Source: Prevotella sp. MGM2 (GTDB lineage: Bacteria > Bacteroidota > Bacteroidia > Bacteroidales > Bacteroidaceae). From it: a stretch of 64,000 nt of DNA. Of this stretch, positions 1 to 8,690 are shown one piece after another. Made by a program: the position numbers and the translations under genes. The stretch is from positions 1-64,000 of the forward strand of contig NZ_BEWW01000243.1 of assembly GCF_002933955.1 (NCBI RefSeq), in the 5' to 3' direction. The notes below the pieces were generated by a model. The model was not told the DNA's origin. It made no database searches and saw only the letters and a list, made by a program, of their open reading frames with translations. The number at the start of each line of letters is the position of its first letter. Positions within the stretch are counted from its first letter, which is position 1.

Positions 1-52
1 AACCGATCAATAAGGGCGTATCGAACGTTCGATACGCCCTTATTGATCGGTT
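1..52. repeat. 52 bp perfect palindrome
   Basis: Positions 1-26 are the exact reverse complement of positions 27-52, with no spacer (centre GAAC|GTTC). As RNA or extruded DNA it would form a stem of more than 20 bp. No T-tract follows on the forward strand; what lies to the left is outside the window, so the palindrome may be longer. It could be a terminator for a gene to the left, or the hairpin of another dispersed element, but neither the promoter block nor the CCGTATTGC block of that family is visible here. Confidence 0.85.
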
Positions 53-149
53 AAAATGCATCCGCTAAGAATATGATTTTTGTTGAAGGAAATTTAAGTA
101 TAAATGTTCACAAATCTATACTTGATATTAAATATATTTCATGATTTTA

Positions 150-182
150 TTTGTATTATCTAAATAACTTTTAGTAACTTTG
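150..182 (+). promoter_or_regulatory. Bacteroidetes-type promoter of ftsK
   Basis: TTTG at 150-153 and TAACTTTG at 175-182 are 21 nt apart, matching the -33/-7 consensus of the Bacteroidetes primary sigma factor. The predicted transcript starts near 189, leaving a leader of about 60 nt before the ftsK ATG at 250. Confidence 0.7.
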
Positions 183-249
183 CTCTCTACATGTATAACA
201 GGAGGGAAAACTTTGTTGATTTCCTGAATAATAAATTCATTAAGTAACA

Positions 250-2718
250 ATGCCAGTTTCAAAAAAGAAAGAAACAACACATAAAGAAAAAGCTAAAATA
301 ACGTCTAAGAAAAAAAATAATGTAAAAAAACTTGATATTAAGAGTGTACTCTTACCAGAAGGACTTAAGACCCTTTATCAAGGTGATACTTTGCGTTTTG
401 TTTTTGGTCTTTTTGCTTTGATAATAGCGCTTTTTATGGTGTTGTCATTCATTTCTCATTTTTTTACTGGTAATGTGGAGCAGACAGCTGTAGAAGGTGG
501 ATTGACTTTTACTGCACAAAATTATGGAGGTAAATTAGGAGCTTATACTGCTCATTATTTTATGGATGAATGTTTTGGAGTTTGCTCATTTTATATTCCA
601 ATATTTTTATTGATACTCGGTATAAAACTTATGCGAGTATATAAAATCAGACTATGGAAATGGTTTCTTAATTGTTCCATTTTGATGGTATGGGGATCTG
701 TTATGTTAAGTCTTTTGGAATGCTCGTTACTTCCTAAATTTGATTTTACATTTTATCTAGGGGGGATGCATGGAGTAAATGTTTGCAATTATTTGATTTC
801 TGCAATAGGCATAATTCCTACATATATCCTCTTAATCACTATTGCTATTTGTTATCTCATCTACTTAAGTAATGAAACTATTGAAATTATTCGTAAGATG
901 ATGAAGCCACAAATATTAATAAAGGGAAATCTTGTGAAGATTAATGTCAAAAAAGAAGTGCAGAATGATGAGATTTATGGATCGGATTCTGACAATTTAA
1001 CAGAAAGGATAAACGTTGATGATAAGAACACTCAAGAAAACTATGAACAAGATTATATGGTGAGCCTTGATTTTTCCAATCAGATAAATGATGAGAAAGA
1101 TCCTGAACTGATTTTAGAAGAAACCACAAAAGCATCACTTCCAGTGGAGCAACAGGCTATTAATATTTCTGAAGAGGATTTTCCTCTGGATACAAGAAAT
1201 TTAGGTGAACCATATGATCCTTGGAAGGATTTAGAAAATTATCAATTTCCTCCCATTGAACTTTTGAAAAAATATCCAGATAATGCTCCTTCAGTTGACA
1301 TGGCTGAACAAAATGCGAATAAAGATCGTATCATTACTGTTTTGCGCAATTTTGGAGTTGAAATCATGAGTATTAAAGCAACAATAGGACCAACTATTAC
1401 ACTTTATGAGATAACTCCAGCCCCTGGAGTGCGTATTAGCAAGATACGTAATTTGGAGGATGATATAGCTTTAAGTCTTAGTGCCTTGGGGATACGCATT
1501 ATTGCCCCTATTCCTGGTAAGGGGACTATTGGTATTGAAGTTCCTAATAAGAATCCTCGTATTGTATCTATGGAAAGTATTATCAATTCCAGAAAGTTTC
1601 AGGAAAGTACTTTCGAACTTCCAATAGCTCTAGGAAAGACGATTACGAATGAAGTCTTTATGGTTGATTTGGCCAAAATGCCTCATTTATTGGTGGCAGG
1701 TGCGACAGGACAAGGAAAATCTGTAGGGTTGAATGCTATCATTACTTCATTAGTTTATAAAAAACATCCGTCTGAACTCAAAATTGTAATGGTGGATCCT
1801 AAAAAAGTGGAATTTAGTGTTTATTCTCCTATTGAAAACCATTTTTTAGCGAAAATAGCAGATGGGGACGATTCTATTATCACAGATGTTACCAAAGTTG
1901 TACAAACTTTAAAAAGCCTTTGTCAATTGATGGACCATCGTTATGATTTGCTCAAGAAAGCTAAAGTTCGAAATGTAAAAGAATATAACGCAAAATTCAA
2001 GGCACGCCAACTTAACCCGGAAAACGGCCACGAATTTATGCCTTATATTGTTGTTATTATTGATGAGTTTGGAGATCTTATTATGACAGCAGGTAAGGAA
2101 GTAGAATTACCTATTGCTCGTATTGCTCAATTGGCACGTGCTGTTGGTATGCACATGGTTATAGCCACTCAACGCCCTACAACGAATATTATCACGGGTA
2201 CCATCAAAGCCAATTTCCCTGCTCGTATGGCTTTTAAAGTTATGTCACGCATTGACAGTCAAACTATTTTAGATCGTACTGGAGCTAATCAATTGGTTGG
2301 CAAAGGAGATATGCTATTTTTGGCAGGGAATGATCCCGTTCGTGTTCAATGCGCTTTTGTCGATACTCCAGAAGTTGAGGCTATAAATAATTTTATAGCA
2401 ACTCAACAAGGATATTTGGTTCCATATGAATTACCTGAAGTTGCAACAGAAAATGATAACGATAATTCAGCCAATGTTGTAGACTTAGCTAATCTTGATC
2501 CTCTATTTGAAGAAGCCGCTCGTTTAATCGTCATCCATCAACAAGGTTCCACATCACTCATACAGCGTAAATTCTCTATTGGTTATAATCGTGCTGGTCG
2601 TTTAATGGACCAAATTGAAAAGGCAGGAATTGTAGGACCTACCCGAGGAGCCAAACCACGTGAAGTGCTATGCACGGATGAAGTTGAATTAGAAACAAAA
2701 ATATCCGCTATTAGATAA
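250..2718 (+). CDS. ftsK: DNA translocase FtsK
   Basis: Septal DNA pump that moves the chromosome terminus during division and coordinates dimer resolution and decatenation. The 822-residue protein has a lysine-rich N-terminus, four predicted membrane segments (about 50-72, 108-128, 138-160, 180-206), an acidic linker, then the FtsK/SpoIIIE motor with Walker A GATGQGKS (about 484-491) and Walker B IVVIIDEF (about 600-607). The C-terminal winged-helix gamma domain (about 755-812, with FSIGYNRAGRLMDQIE) would read polar KOPS-like sequences. The length is normal for Bacteroidales. It is followed after 11 nt by the LolA-like gene, so the two are probably cotranscribed from the promoter at 150-182. 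Confidence 0.97.
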   Translation: MPVSKKKETTHKEKAKITSKKKNNVKKLDIKSVLLPEGLKTLYQGDTLRFVFGLFALIIALFMVLSFISHFFTGNVEQTAVEGGLTFTAQNYGGKLGAYTAHYFMDECFGVCSFYIPIFLLILGIKLMRVYKIRLWKWFLNCSILMVWGSVMLSLLECSLLPKFDFTFYLGGMHGVNVCNYLISAIGIIPTYILLITIAICYLIYLSNETIEIIRKMMKPQILIKGNLVKINVKKEVQNDEIYGSDSDNLTERINVDDKNTQENYEQDYMVSLDFSNQINDEKDPELILEETTKASLPVEQQAINISEEDFPLDTRNLGEPYDPWKDLENYQFPPIELLKKYPDNAPSVDMAEQNANKDRIITVLRNFGVEIMSIKATIGPTITLYEITPAPGVRISKIRNLEDDIALSLSALGIRIIAPIPGKGTIGIEVPNKNPRIVSMESIINSRKFQESTFELPIALGKTITNEVFMVDLAKMPHLLVAGATGQGKSVGLNAIITSLVYKKHPSELKIVMVDPKKVEFSVYSPIENHFLAKIADGDDSIITDVTKVVQTLKSLCQLMDHRYDLLKKAKVRNVKEYNAKFKARQLNPENGHEFMPYIVVIIDEFGDLIMTAGKEVELPIARIAQLARAVGMHMVIATQRPTTNIITGTIKANFPARMAFKVMSRIDSQTILDRTGANQLVGKGDMLFLAGNDPVRVQCAFVDTPEVEAINNFIATQQGYLVPYELPEVATENDNDNSANVVDLANLDPLFEEAARLIVIHQQGSTSLIQRKFSIGYNRAGRLMDQIEKAGIVGPTRGAKPREVLCTDEVELETKISAIR

Positions 2719-2729
2719 ATTAAGCTTAT

Positions 2730-3377
2730 ATGAAAAAGAACGATTTTATAATTCTGTGTTTGCTCATAATATGTAGCTATTTTGTACCTTCCATTGCTAA
2801 TGCTGATACTCCTCATCAAGTATTAGATAAAACGGCTGGAATTTTAAAGAATAGTGATGGCATACAAGCAACCTTTGAAGTAACGTCTTATAAAGGAGCC
2901 TCTATTTCTGGCAATACGTCTGGAACTATTTATGTCAGAGGAAATAAGTTTAAAATAACTTCACAACAAATGACAACATGGTTTGATGGTAAAACACAAT
3001 GGGCTCTTATGGCTGGTAGTGACGAAGTGTATGCATCAACGCCTACAGCAGATGAATTACAATCCATTAACCCGTATACTTTTGTCAATCTATATAAATC
3101 TGGATATAATGCACAGATGACAATTACAAATTATAATAATAAATCTTGCTATGAAGTACGACTTTTGGCTCAACAGAAAGGAAGAAGTATTCGTGAAATG
3201 CGTATAATCATAGACAAGACTAGTTATTGGCCATTAAGTATACGTATGAAACAAAAAGACGGAAATTGGATACGTATTCGAGTTGGTAATACTTCGGCTG
3301 GAAAAAAGTGGAAAGATAGTTTTTTTCAGTTCAGCAAGAAAGATTATCCGAGTGTGGAAATTATTGATTTGAGATAA
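2730..3377 (+). CDS. LolA-like periplasmic lipoprotein carrier
   Basis: A 215-residue protein with a cleavable signal peptide (hydrophobic run at about 6-20, cleavage after the ANA near residue 25). The mature part resembles the Bacteroidetes LolA-like family: beta-rich, with a GNTSGTIYVRGNKF stretch early and a region around ISGNTSG/IYVRG typical of LolA half-barrels. LolA shuttles outer-membrane lipoproteins across the periplasm. It sits 11 nt after ftsK and 59 nt before trxB, a conserved order in this lineage as I recall it. Function is inferred from family and context; the sequence is too divergent from proteobacterial LolA to identify the substrate. Confidence 0.8.
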   Translation: MKKNDFIILCLLIICSYFVPSIANADTPHQVLDKTAGILKNSDGIQATFEVTSYKGASISGNTSGTIYVRGNKFKITSQQMTTWFDGKTQWALMAGSDEVYASTPTADELQSINPYTFVNLYKSGYNAQMTITNYNNKSCYEVRLLAQQKGRSIREMRIIIDKTSYWPLSIRMKQKDGNWIRIRVGNTSAGKKWKDSFFQFSKKDYPSVEIIDLR

Positions 3378-3436
3378 TTTCATATTGAGAAACAATTAGA
3401 CTATAATCAATAAAAATTATACAATAACATCAAATT

Positions 3437-4372
3437 ATGGAAACTATTAAATGCCTTATACTTGGTTCCGGACCAGCCGGTTATACTGCAGCCATTTATG
3501 CAGCTCGCGCAGGATTATCGCCAATAGTTTATGAAGGATTACAACCAGGTGGACAACTCACGACAACAACTGAAGTTGAAAACTTTCCGGGCTATCCTGA
3601 AGGCATTGATGCAAATGATATGATGAGTGACTTACGTAAGCAAGCCGAACGTTTCGGCACCGAAATACGCACAGCAACAGCAGTTGCAACCGATTTGGGT
3701 ATTCAACCAATGGTTATTACTTTTGATGATGAAACCCAAGTCGCCTGTCAAGCTTTAATTATTGCAACAGGTGCTTCTGCCAAATATTTAGGCTTAGATG
3801 ATGAAATAAAATATCGTGGAGCTGGTGTTAGTGCCTGTGCCACATGTGATGGTTTCTTTTATCGTAAGAAAACAGTTGCTGTTGTAGGAGGAGGGGATAC
3901 AGCTTGTGAAGAAGCTATGTACCTTTCCGGACTTGCAGCTAAGGTTTATTTAATTGTCAGAAAACCTTTTCTTCGTGCCTCAAAAACCATGCAAGAGCGT
4001 GTATTTTCCAATGATAAAATAGAAATTCTTTTTGAAACGAATACGGTAGGTCTTTTTGGAGAAAATGGAGTGGAAGGGGCTCATTTAGTGTATCGCCAAG
4101 GAACTTCTGCTGAAAAAAAATACGACATTGCAATTGACGGTTTCTTTTTAGCTATTGGCCATAACCCCAACAGTGATTTATTCAAACGCTGGATTGACAC
4201 AGACGAAAATGGCTACATCATAACTAAAGGAAAAACTGCATGTACCAATATTGCTGGGGTTTTCGCTGCCGGTGACGTAGCTGACCCACTTTACCGACAG
4301 GCCATTACAGCAGCAGGAAGTGGCTGTAAGGCTGCGATAGAAGCTGAGAGATATTTGTCTGCACTCAAATAA
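3437..4372 (+). CDS. trxB: thioredoxin reductase
   Basis: NADPH:thioredoxin oxidoreductase, a cytosolic FAD enzyme that keeps thioredoxin reduced. The 311-residue protein has the N-terminal FAD-binding GSGPAG (10-15), the redox-active pair in CATC (C134 and C137), the NADPH-binding VVGGGDTACEEA just after it, and the C-terminal FAD motif GVFAAGDVADP. The length is normal for low-Mr bacterial TrxB. The NlpC/P60 gene begins 11 nt after its stop codon, and a terminator-like hairpin lies inside that gene's first codons. Confidence 0.97.
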   Translation: METIKCLILGSGPAGYTAAIYAARAGLSPIVYEGLQPGGQLTTTTEVENFPGYPEGIDANDMMSDLRKQAERFGTEIRTATAVATDLGIQPMVITFDDETQVACQALIIATGASAKYLGLDDEIKYRGAGVSACATCDGFFYRKKTVAVVGGGDTACEEAMYLSGLAAKVYLIVRKPFLRASKTMQERVFSNDKIEILFETNTVGLFGENGVEGAHLVYRQGTSAEKKYDIAIDGFFLAIGHNPNSDLFKRWIDTDENGYIITKGKTACTNIAGVFAAGDVADPLYRQAITAAGSGCKAAIEAERYLSALK

Positions 4373-4383
4373 AAGAGTAACCA

Positions 4384-4938
4384 ATGGTTTTGCCTGACTA
4401 CACAAACTACACCAAACAACCACTATTGCCAATAGTGGTTGTTTTCTTCTCATTGGCTATTGTCTCTTGTTCCTCTTCAAGGCAGTTAAAACACGTGGAT
4501 TTTCACTCTTTAGCCCGTGCTGGAATAATTTTAGGTTTTGATATAGAAAAACATGACGATCATGTTCTTTATATTGAAGCGGCAAGTTGGGTTGGTGTTC
4601 CTTACGGGTATGGTGGCATAACAAGAAAAGGCGTAGACTGTTCCGGTTTAACCTATAACATATATAAGAATGTTTATGGTACAAAGATTGCCCGTAATTG
4701 CAAAGAGCAATTTGAGGGAAATAACCATAAATATAAGCGATTGAAATCATTGCAACCAGGTGATTTGGTTTTTTTCTCTTCTTCCCATTTGGAAAAAGAT
4801 ATTACTCATGTTGGGATTTATTTGAAAAATGGACGATTCATTCATGCCCGTTCATCACGTGGTGTAACTATCGATGATTTAGCATCTGATTATTGGAAAA
4901 AACGTTGGATAGCAAGTGGATGTGTAAAAGAAAAATAG
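4384..4938 (+). CDS. NlpC/P60 family lipoprotein (cell-wall peptidase)
   Basis: A 184-residue lipoprotein: hydrophobic signal followed by lipobox SLAIVSC (cysteine at residue 29), then an NlpC/P60 papain-like domain. Catalytic residues are visible: Cys86 in VDCSGL, His142 in THVGIYL and a third polar residue His154 in FIHARS. Members cleave stem-peptide bonds (typically gamma-D-Glu to meso-DAP) in peptidoglycan, and the lipid anchor places it in the envelope. The first 20 codons contain a perfect 15 bp inverted repeat (4414-4444). Internal TTG/GTG codons at 4426, 4435 and 4453 are alternative starts that would still leave a short signal peptide, so the start is uncertain. Confidence 0.85.
   Translation: MVLPDYTNYTKQPLLPIVVVFFSLAIVSCSSSRQLKHVDFHSLARAGIILGFDIEKHDDHVLYIEAASWVGVPYGYGGITRKGVDCSGLTYNIYKNVYGTKIARNCKEQFEGNNHKYKRLKSLQPGDLVFFSSSHLEKDITHVGIYLKNGRFIHARSSRGVTIDDLASDYWKKRWIASGCVKEK
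4414..4444 (+). terminator. terminator-like inverted repeat inside the NlpC/P60 signal peptide
   Basis: Arms AAACAACCACTATTG and CAATAGTGGTTGTTT are perfectly complementary around a single C, and the right arm ends in TTTTC. In RNA this is a stem of about 13 bp with a minimal loop. It lies 42 nt after the trxB stop and within codons 11-21 of the downstream gene, so it may attenuate read-through from trxB or occlude translation. Confidence 0.6.
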
Positions 4939-5013
4939 TATATTTAATCTCAAAATATACTACAGTGAAAAAATTATCCTCACGGTTCAGCCTGATATTT
5001 TCAGTTTTAAGTT

Positions 5014-5063
5014 ATCAAAAAAATCCTTGAAAGATTTATTCGATCTTTCAAGGATTTTTTGAT
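5014..5063. terminator. bidirectional intrinsic terminator
   Basis: AATCCTTGAAAGAT and ATCTTTCAAGGATT form a perfect 14 bp stem with a 7 nt loop, extended by an A-tract on the left and a T-tract on the right. It lies between the convergent NlpC/P60 and GH84 genes and can serve both strands. Confidence 0.88.
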
Positions 5064-5097
5064 TTTAAATTAATCTGCGTTATCTTAATTACAATAT

Positions 5098-8000
5098 TTA
5101 TTTCATATAAATCTTATAAGAGTTTTTACTCCCGTCACACAGAGTAACATTCAAAAGAAGAAGATTGCTCTTATAGGGGATTGGCAGTGAAATATGATTC
5201 GTTCCCTTATTCTTATAAGTAATTAAATTCTTTCCTTCAATAGTGCATATTTGTACATTCTGTATCCCTTTTGCTGATGTTATAGAAACGTTTTTATCGA
5301 CAATAACAACATGAATATTATTACCTTCATTTGAGGTTATTTCTTCGATTCTTGTTGCCACTTGCGGTTTTTTATTTTCATCAACCACTTCTATAATTTC
5401 ATAAATCGTAGGGGCAATATCCCCCTCCCATGATATTCTTAAAGCTGAGTAGTCATTAAAATCACTCAAATCCACTTCTTGAGAATAGTTTTTCAAAAGA
5501 CCTATTTCTTTCCACTCGCCAGCATTACATATAGATAATGTGGCGCCAACAGACGAGGACGCATCTTGATAAATAATAATTTTTGAAAGAGGGTGAACAC
5601 GGAATAAGTGGTACGTAAGTGAAGAGACTGGAGATATAGTGGCTGTATAGGGTAATTCGTCAACAACCTCAGTTATTGCTTTATTATCAGCATCAACGCA
5701 AATAGGACGGTATTTATCAGCATCTGTTTGACGATTCACTTCTATTTCGTATAAACGTAACCATTTATTGGTATTAGCAGAGTGTAAGCGCAAACGAACA
5801 TATTGCACAGTCTCATTGGTTCCATTAAAATCACAATAGGACATTTCATCTGAATATTTGATGACTTGTGGTAAATTCATTCTGAAATCAATAGAGGTTG
5901 AACCTTTAACTTTTAACGGTTTCCAAGTTTTACCATCAGCAGATGTTTCTACGCGACCAATTTGCATATAGTCACCATTTACTGTTCCCATACAAATACG
6001 TACATCTCCGACAACCGTAGGAGATGAAAGTTTTACAGTATAAGCATCATTTTGTTGCTGATTTCTATTCAAACAGGCAAAAGTAGTGTAATCGCCATCG
6101 GTTATATAGCTCTTGTTATGACCACTCCAAATATCTCCATTCGGAATTGTTGTCAAATTAGTATTAATCTTAGTCTCTTCTGGCAGAGTAATGGAAAAAT
6201 TTCCTTGCACCAAACGTAGACTACGAGGTTTTTCACTATTATTTTTGATGCAAATATAATTAACATGATTGCTCAGGAATATTTCCTTATTGTTATAACT
6301 ATTCCAATTTTTACCATCTCCAGAATAAACGACCTCAAAATTAGGCCATAACAGAGTATCAGCAACCGTTACATTAGCCAATTGGGTCGGCTGAGGTAAT
6401 TCCATTCCGATATATTGCCCTGATTCCAGTGTGACGGTAGCTCTAATATAACATTTGTATCCGACATTATAAATATTACCGTTCACATTTGCATTCGTAA
6501 ACATTGCAGTCTTAGCTTGATGACTACCTTTAAAAATATCAGACAGAACATTTTCTTTCATATAATTGATAAATGGTAAAAAATATTTCTGCGAAGGCTG
6601 TGACGGCCTTACAGAAACACTAACACCTGACCCCATTCCTTCTAAAGCATAGGCTTTAAATTGCTCATCCTTGTCAAGAGAACTAACCGTCTGTATAGAA
6701 GCTACATAATTTTTCCACACTTCCTCTGTTATTTCTTTTTCCATAGCTGAAGTTAAAAGGCCTTTTGTTGCTACAACCATTGCTTTTAACTTCAACAACC
6801 AAGGTGCTAAATCATTATAGAGTAATCTATCGCTCTCTGTTTCTGAATTTTTCAATGCTATAAGAATATCGCATTTCTCACTAATGACATTAAACAGTTC
6901 TAACAATTGTTCCGGTTGCGGTTTATTGGTGGTGAAGGAACTTTTATAAGCTGTGATTAAAGAATTCAAGACTTCAGGATCATTATAGCGCAAATATTGT
7001 GAAAGATAACGATAAGCGCTAGCTGCATTTTCGTCTTTTAAAATAGCGTTGAAAGAAGCTTCCCAACTATTTTTATTGTCAAAAGCATCGGTATTCCAAG
7101 CATAATTGGCAACACTAAACAATGGTGTTTTTGAAATTTCCCCTTGCTGCATAGGATTGCTGACAATACCTAAGCCATTTTCAAGGCTATTTGGCAAAGT
7201 GGCGTTATTGTTGACTGCCGGCATGTCATAGAAATTAGAATAAGTGTCAGAAGGATAAATTTGGCCGTCGGCATTGTCATTGCAAGGATAATTCCACCAC
7301 CACCCGACGTTACGCCCCAAGTCGTTCTTGACAGTAGCCAAATCATTGCTGTTAGGTACACTCCACACTCCTGCTCCTGTAGTGTAAATTGTGATATAAG
7401 AGGGTGTGGAAGACAATGCCCTGAAGAACTTCTGTCTCACTTCTACAGAAGGTGCGAAAGAGGAGCAATAGATCTGTGGAACAAAATGAAGCGGTCGGAC
7501 CGTGTCTGAAGCCAAAGCACCTATTTGGTTGTATTTGTTCTCCAAAGCCTTTTGTAAAGCTGTTAAACGCTGAGCATTAGTATTGAGGTCAGCATCAGAA
7601 CTTGGAACACTGACATCATCTACAAAAACGGCAAATTGACGTACACCATGACGATACATCTTGTCAAACTTACCCATTATATCATTTATAACAGTAGTGC
7701 TGTATAAAAAATCATTGCCCGGATGGATTGCCCAAATAAAATTAACTTTTGTATCATGTGATACTTGAGTAACATCCGATACCATTTCCTGTGAAAGCCA
7801 TCCATTTTTTTTCTGTTCTTCTGTTATTGAAGCCGGATAGTCTTCTTTCCATTTTTCAGAATGATAAGGATCACTTTTTGCACCATAAAGATAGGTGTTC
7901 ATTTTATAACGCATCATAAAACGCATCAGATCTTTCTTTACAGACACAGAATAAGGATACCCATAATAGCCTTCAACAATACCACGACTTTTCTGATCTG

Positions 8001-8520
8001 CATAATCATAAATGCTTACTGCCGGCATTGCTGTTTTGTCCACTTCCAGCATTTGCTCAAGTGAGGCTAAGCCAAAAAATGCGGCATCTGTGTTTTCACC
8101 CAAAACAAGAACGTTAGCAACTCCGTTTTCAACTTTAAGCATAAGACTGTGTCTGTCATACTTACCTTCCGCCACGAATACTTCGCGTTGAAGTCCCCAC
8201 TTGGCTGCTATTTTGTCTGCTACATCTTCTGAGCCGTTTATTCCCAAATAGATGTTCGTAAGGTTTTCAGCAGCTTGATTGCCAAGTGTCACAGTAAGCC
8301 CGTTTGCCTTAAGAATATCTTTGAGACGATTGATCGTGGCTTCATCAATGCCATTCTCTACAATCACGTTTACTTCTTGTGTAAATGCACCGGTACCAGT
8401 TCCTGCATGTTGTTCTTGAGGAATCGGATAAATGGTGTATACATTATCAGCGGTTGCCGTTAAGGAATTTCCCAATAGGGCAACCGACAATATCCCTGTC
8501 AGTAAGTTTTTTTTATTCAT
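5098..8520 (-). CDS. secreted GH84 beta-N-acetylhexosaminidase with C-terminal sorting-like domain
   Basis: Hydrolyses terminal beta-linked N-acetylglucosamine by substrate-assisted catalysis; family members act on O-GlcNAc proteins, mucin or hyaluronan-type substrates. The 1140-residue protein has a signal peptide (1-24), an N-terminal alpha/beta domain (about 25-150), the GH84 barrel starting at SRGIVEGYYGYPYS with the tandem catalytic aspartates D301-D302 in FAVFVDDVS, a helical region, then F5/8-type beta-sandwich modules (about 680-960). The last 80 residues (VQICTIEGKNL to the final IYMK) resemble a type-A Por/T9SS C-terminal domain. No SusC/SusD neighbours are present. A promoter was not clearly seen in the 150 nt upstream. 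Confidence 0.92.
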   Translation of the reverse strand: MNKKNLLTGILSVALLGNSLTATADNVYTIYPIPQEQHAGTGTGAFTQEVNVIVENGIDEATINRLKDILKANGLTVTLGNQAAENLTNIYLGINGSEDVADKIAAKWGLQREVFVAEGKYDRHSLMLKVENGVANVLVLGENTDAAFFGLASLEQMLEVDKTAMPAVSIYDYADQKSRGIVEGYYGYPYSVSVKKDLMRFMMRYKMNTYLYGAKSDPYHSEKWKEDYPASITEEQKKNGWLSQEMVSDVTQVSHDTKVNFIWAIHPGNDFLYSTTVINDIMGKFDKMYRHGVRQFAVFVDDVSVPSSDADLNTNAQRLTALQKALENKYNQIGALASDTVRPLHFVPQIYCSSFAPSVEVRQKFFRALSSTPSYITIYTTGAGVWSVPNSNDLATVKNDLGRNVGWWWNYPCNDNADGQIYPSDTYSNFYDMPAVNNNATLPNSLENGLGIVSNPMQQGEISKTPLFSVANYAWNTDAFDNKNSWEASFNAILKDENAASAYRYLSQYLRYNDPEVLNSLITAYKSSFTTNKPQPEQLLELFNVISEKCDILIALKNSETESDRLLYNDLAPWLLKLKAMVVATKGLLTSAMEKEITEEVWKNYVASIQTVSSLDKDEQFKAYALEGMGSGVSVSVRPSQPSQKYFLPFINYMKENVLSDIFKGSHQAKTAMFTNANVNGNIYNVGYKCYIRATVTLESGQYIGMELPQPTQLANVTVADTLLWPNFEVVYSGDGKNWNSYNNKEIFLSNHVNYICIKNNSEKPRSLRLVQGNFSITLPEETKINTNLTTIPNGDIWSGHNKSYITDGDYTTFACLNRNQQQNDAYTVKLSSPTVVGDVRICMGTVNGDYMQIGRVETSADGKTWKPLKVKGSTSIDFRMNLPQVIKYSDEMSYCDFNGTNETVQYVRLRLHSANTNKWLRLYEIEVNRQTDADKYRPICVDADNKAITEVVDELPYTATISPVSSLTYHLFRVHPLSKIIIYQDASSSVGATLSICNAGEWKEIGLLKNYSQEVDLSDFNDYSALRISWEGDIAPTIYEIIEVVDENKKPQVATRIEEITSNEGNNIHVVIVDKNVSITSAKGIQNVQICTIEGKNLITYKNKGTNHISLPIPYKSNLLLLNVTLCDGSKNSYKIYMK

Positions 8521-8654
8521 GGTATACGATATTTAGGTAATAAAAGTTTTTTTATTCATTCAAAAAGAATTCTCTGCCCAAGATATTGACTATTGTCTTT
8601 TTACTATAGTATGAAGAATTATGAGGTTATATCAACTTTATTATTGAAACAAAA

Positions 8655-8690
8655 GAAACTTTGAAGATGTTAATACATCTTCAAAGTTTC
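8655..8690 (-). terminator. valS terminator with stop codon in its loop
   Basis: GAAACTTTGAAGATG and its exact complement form a 15 bp stem around a 6 nt loop. The valS stop codon (reverse strand, 8670-8672) lies in the loop, so the last five valS codons form one arm. On the reverse strand the stem is followed by a T-rich tail. Confidence 0.85.
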
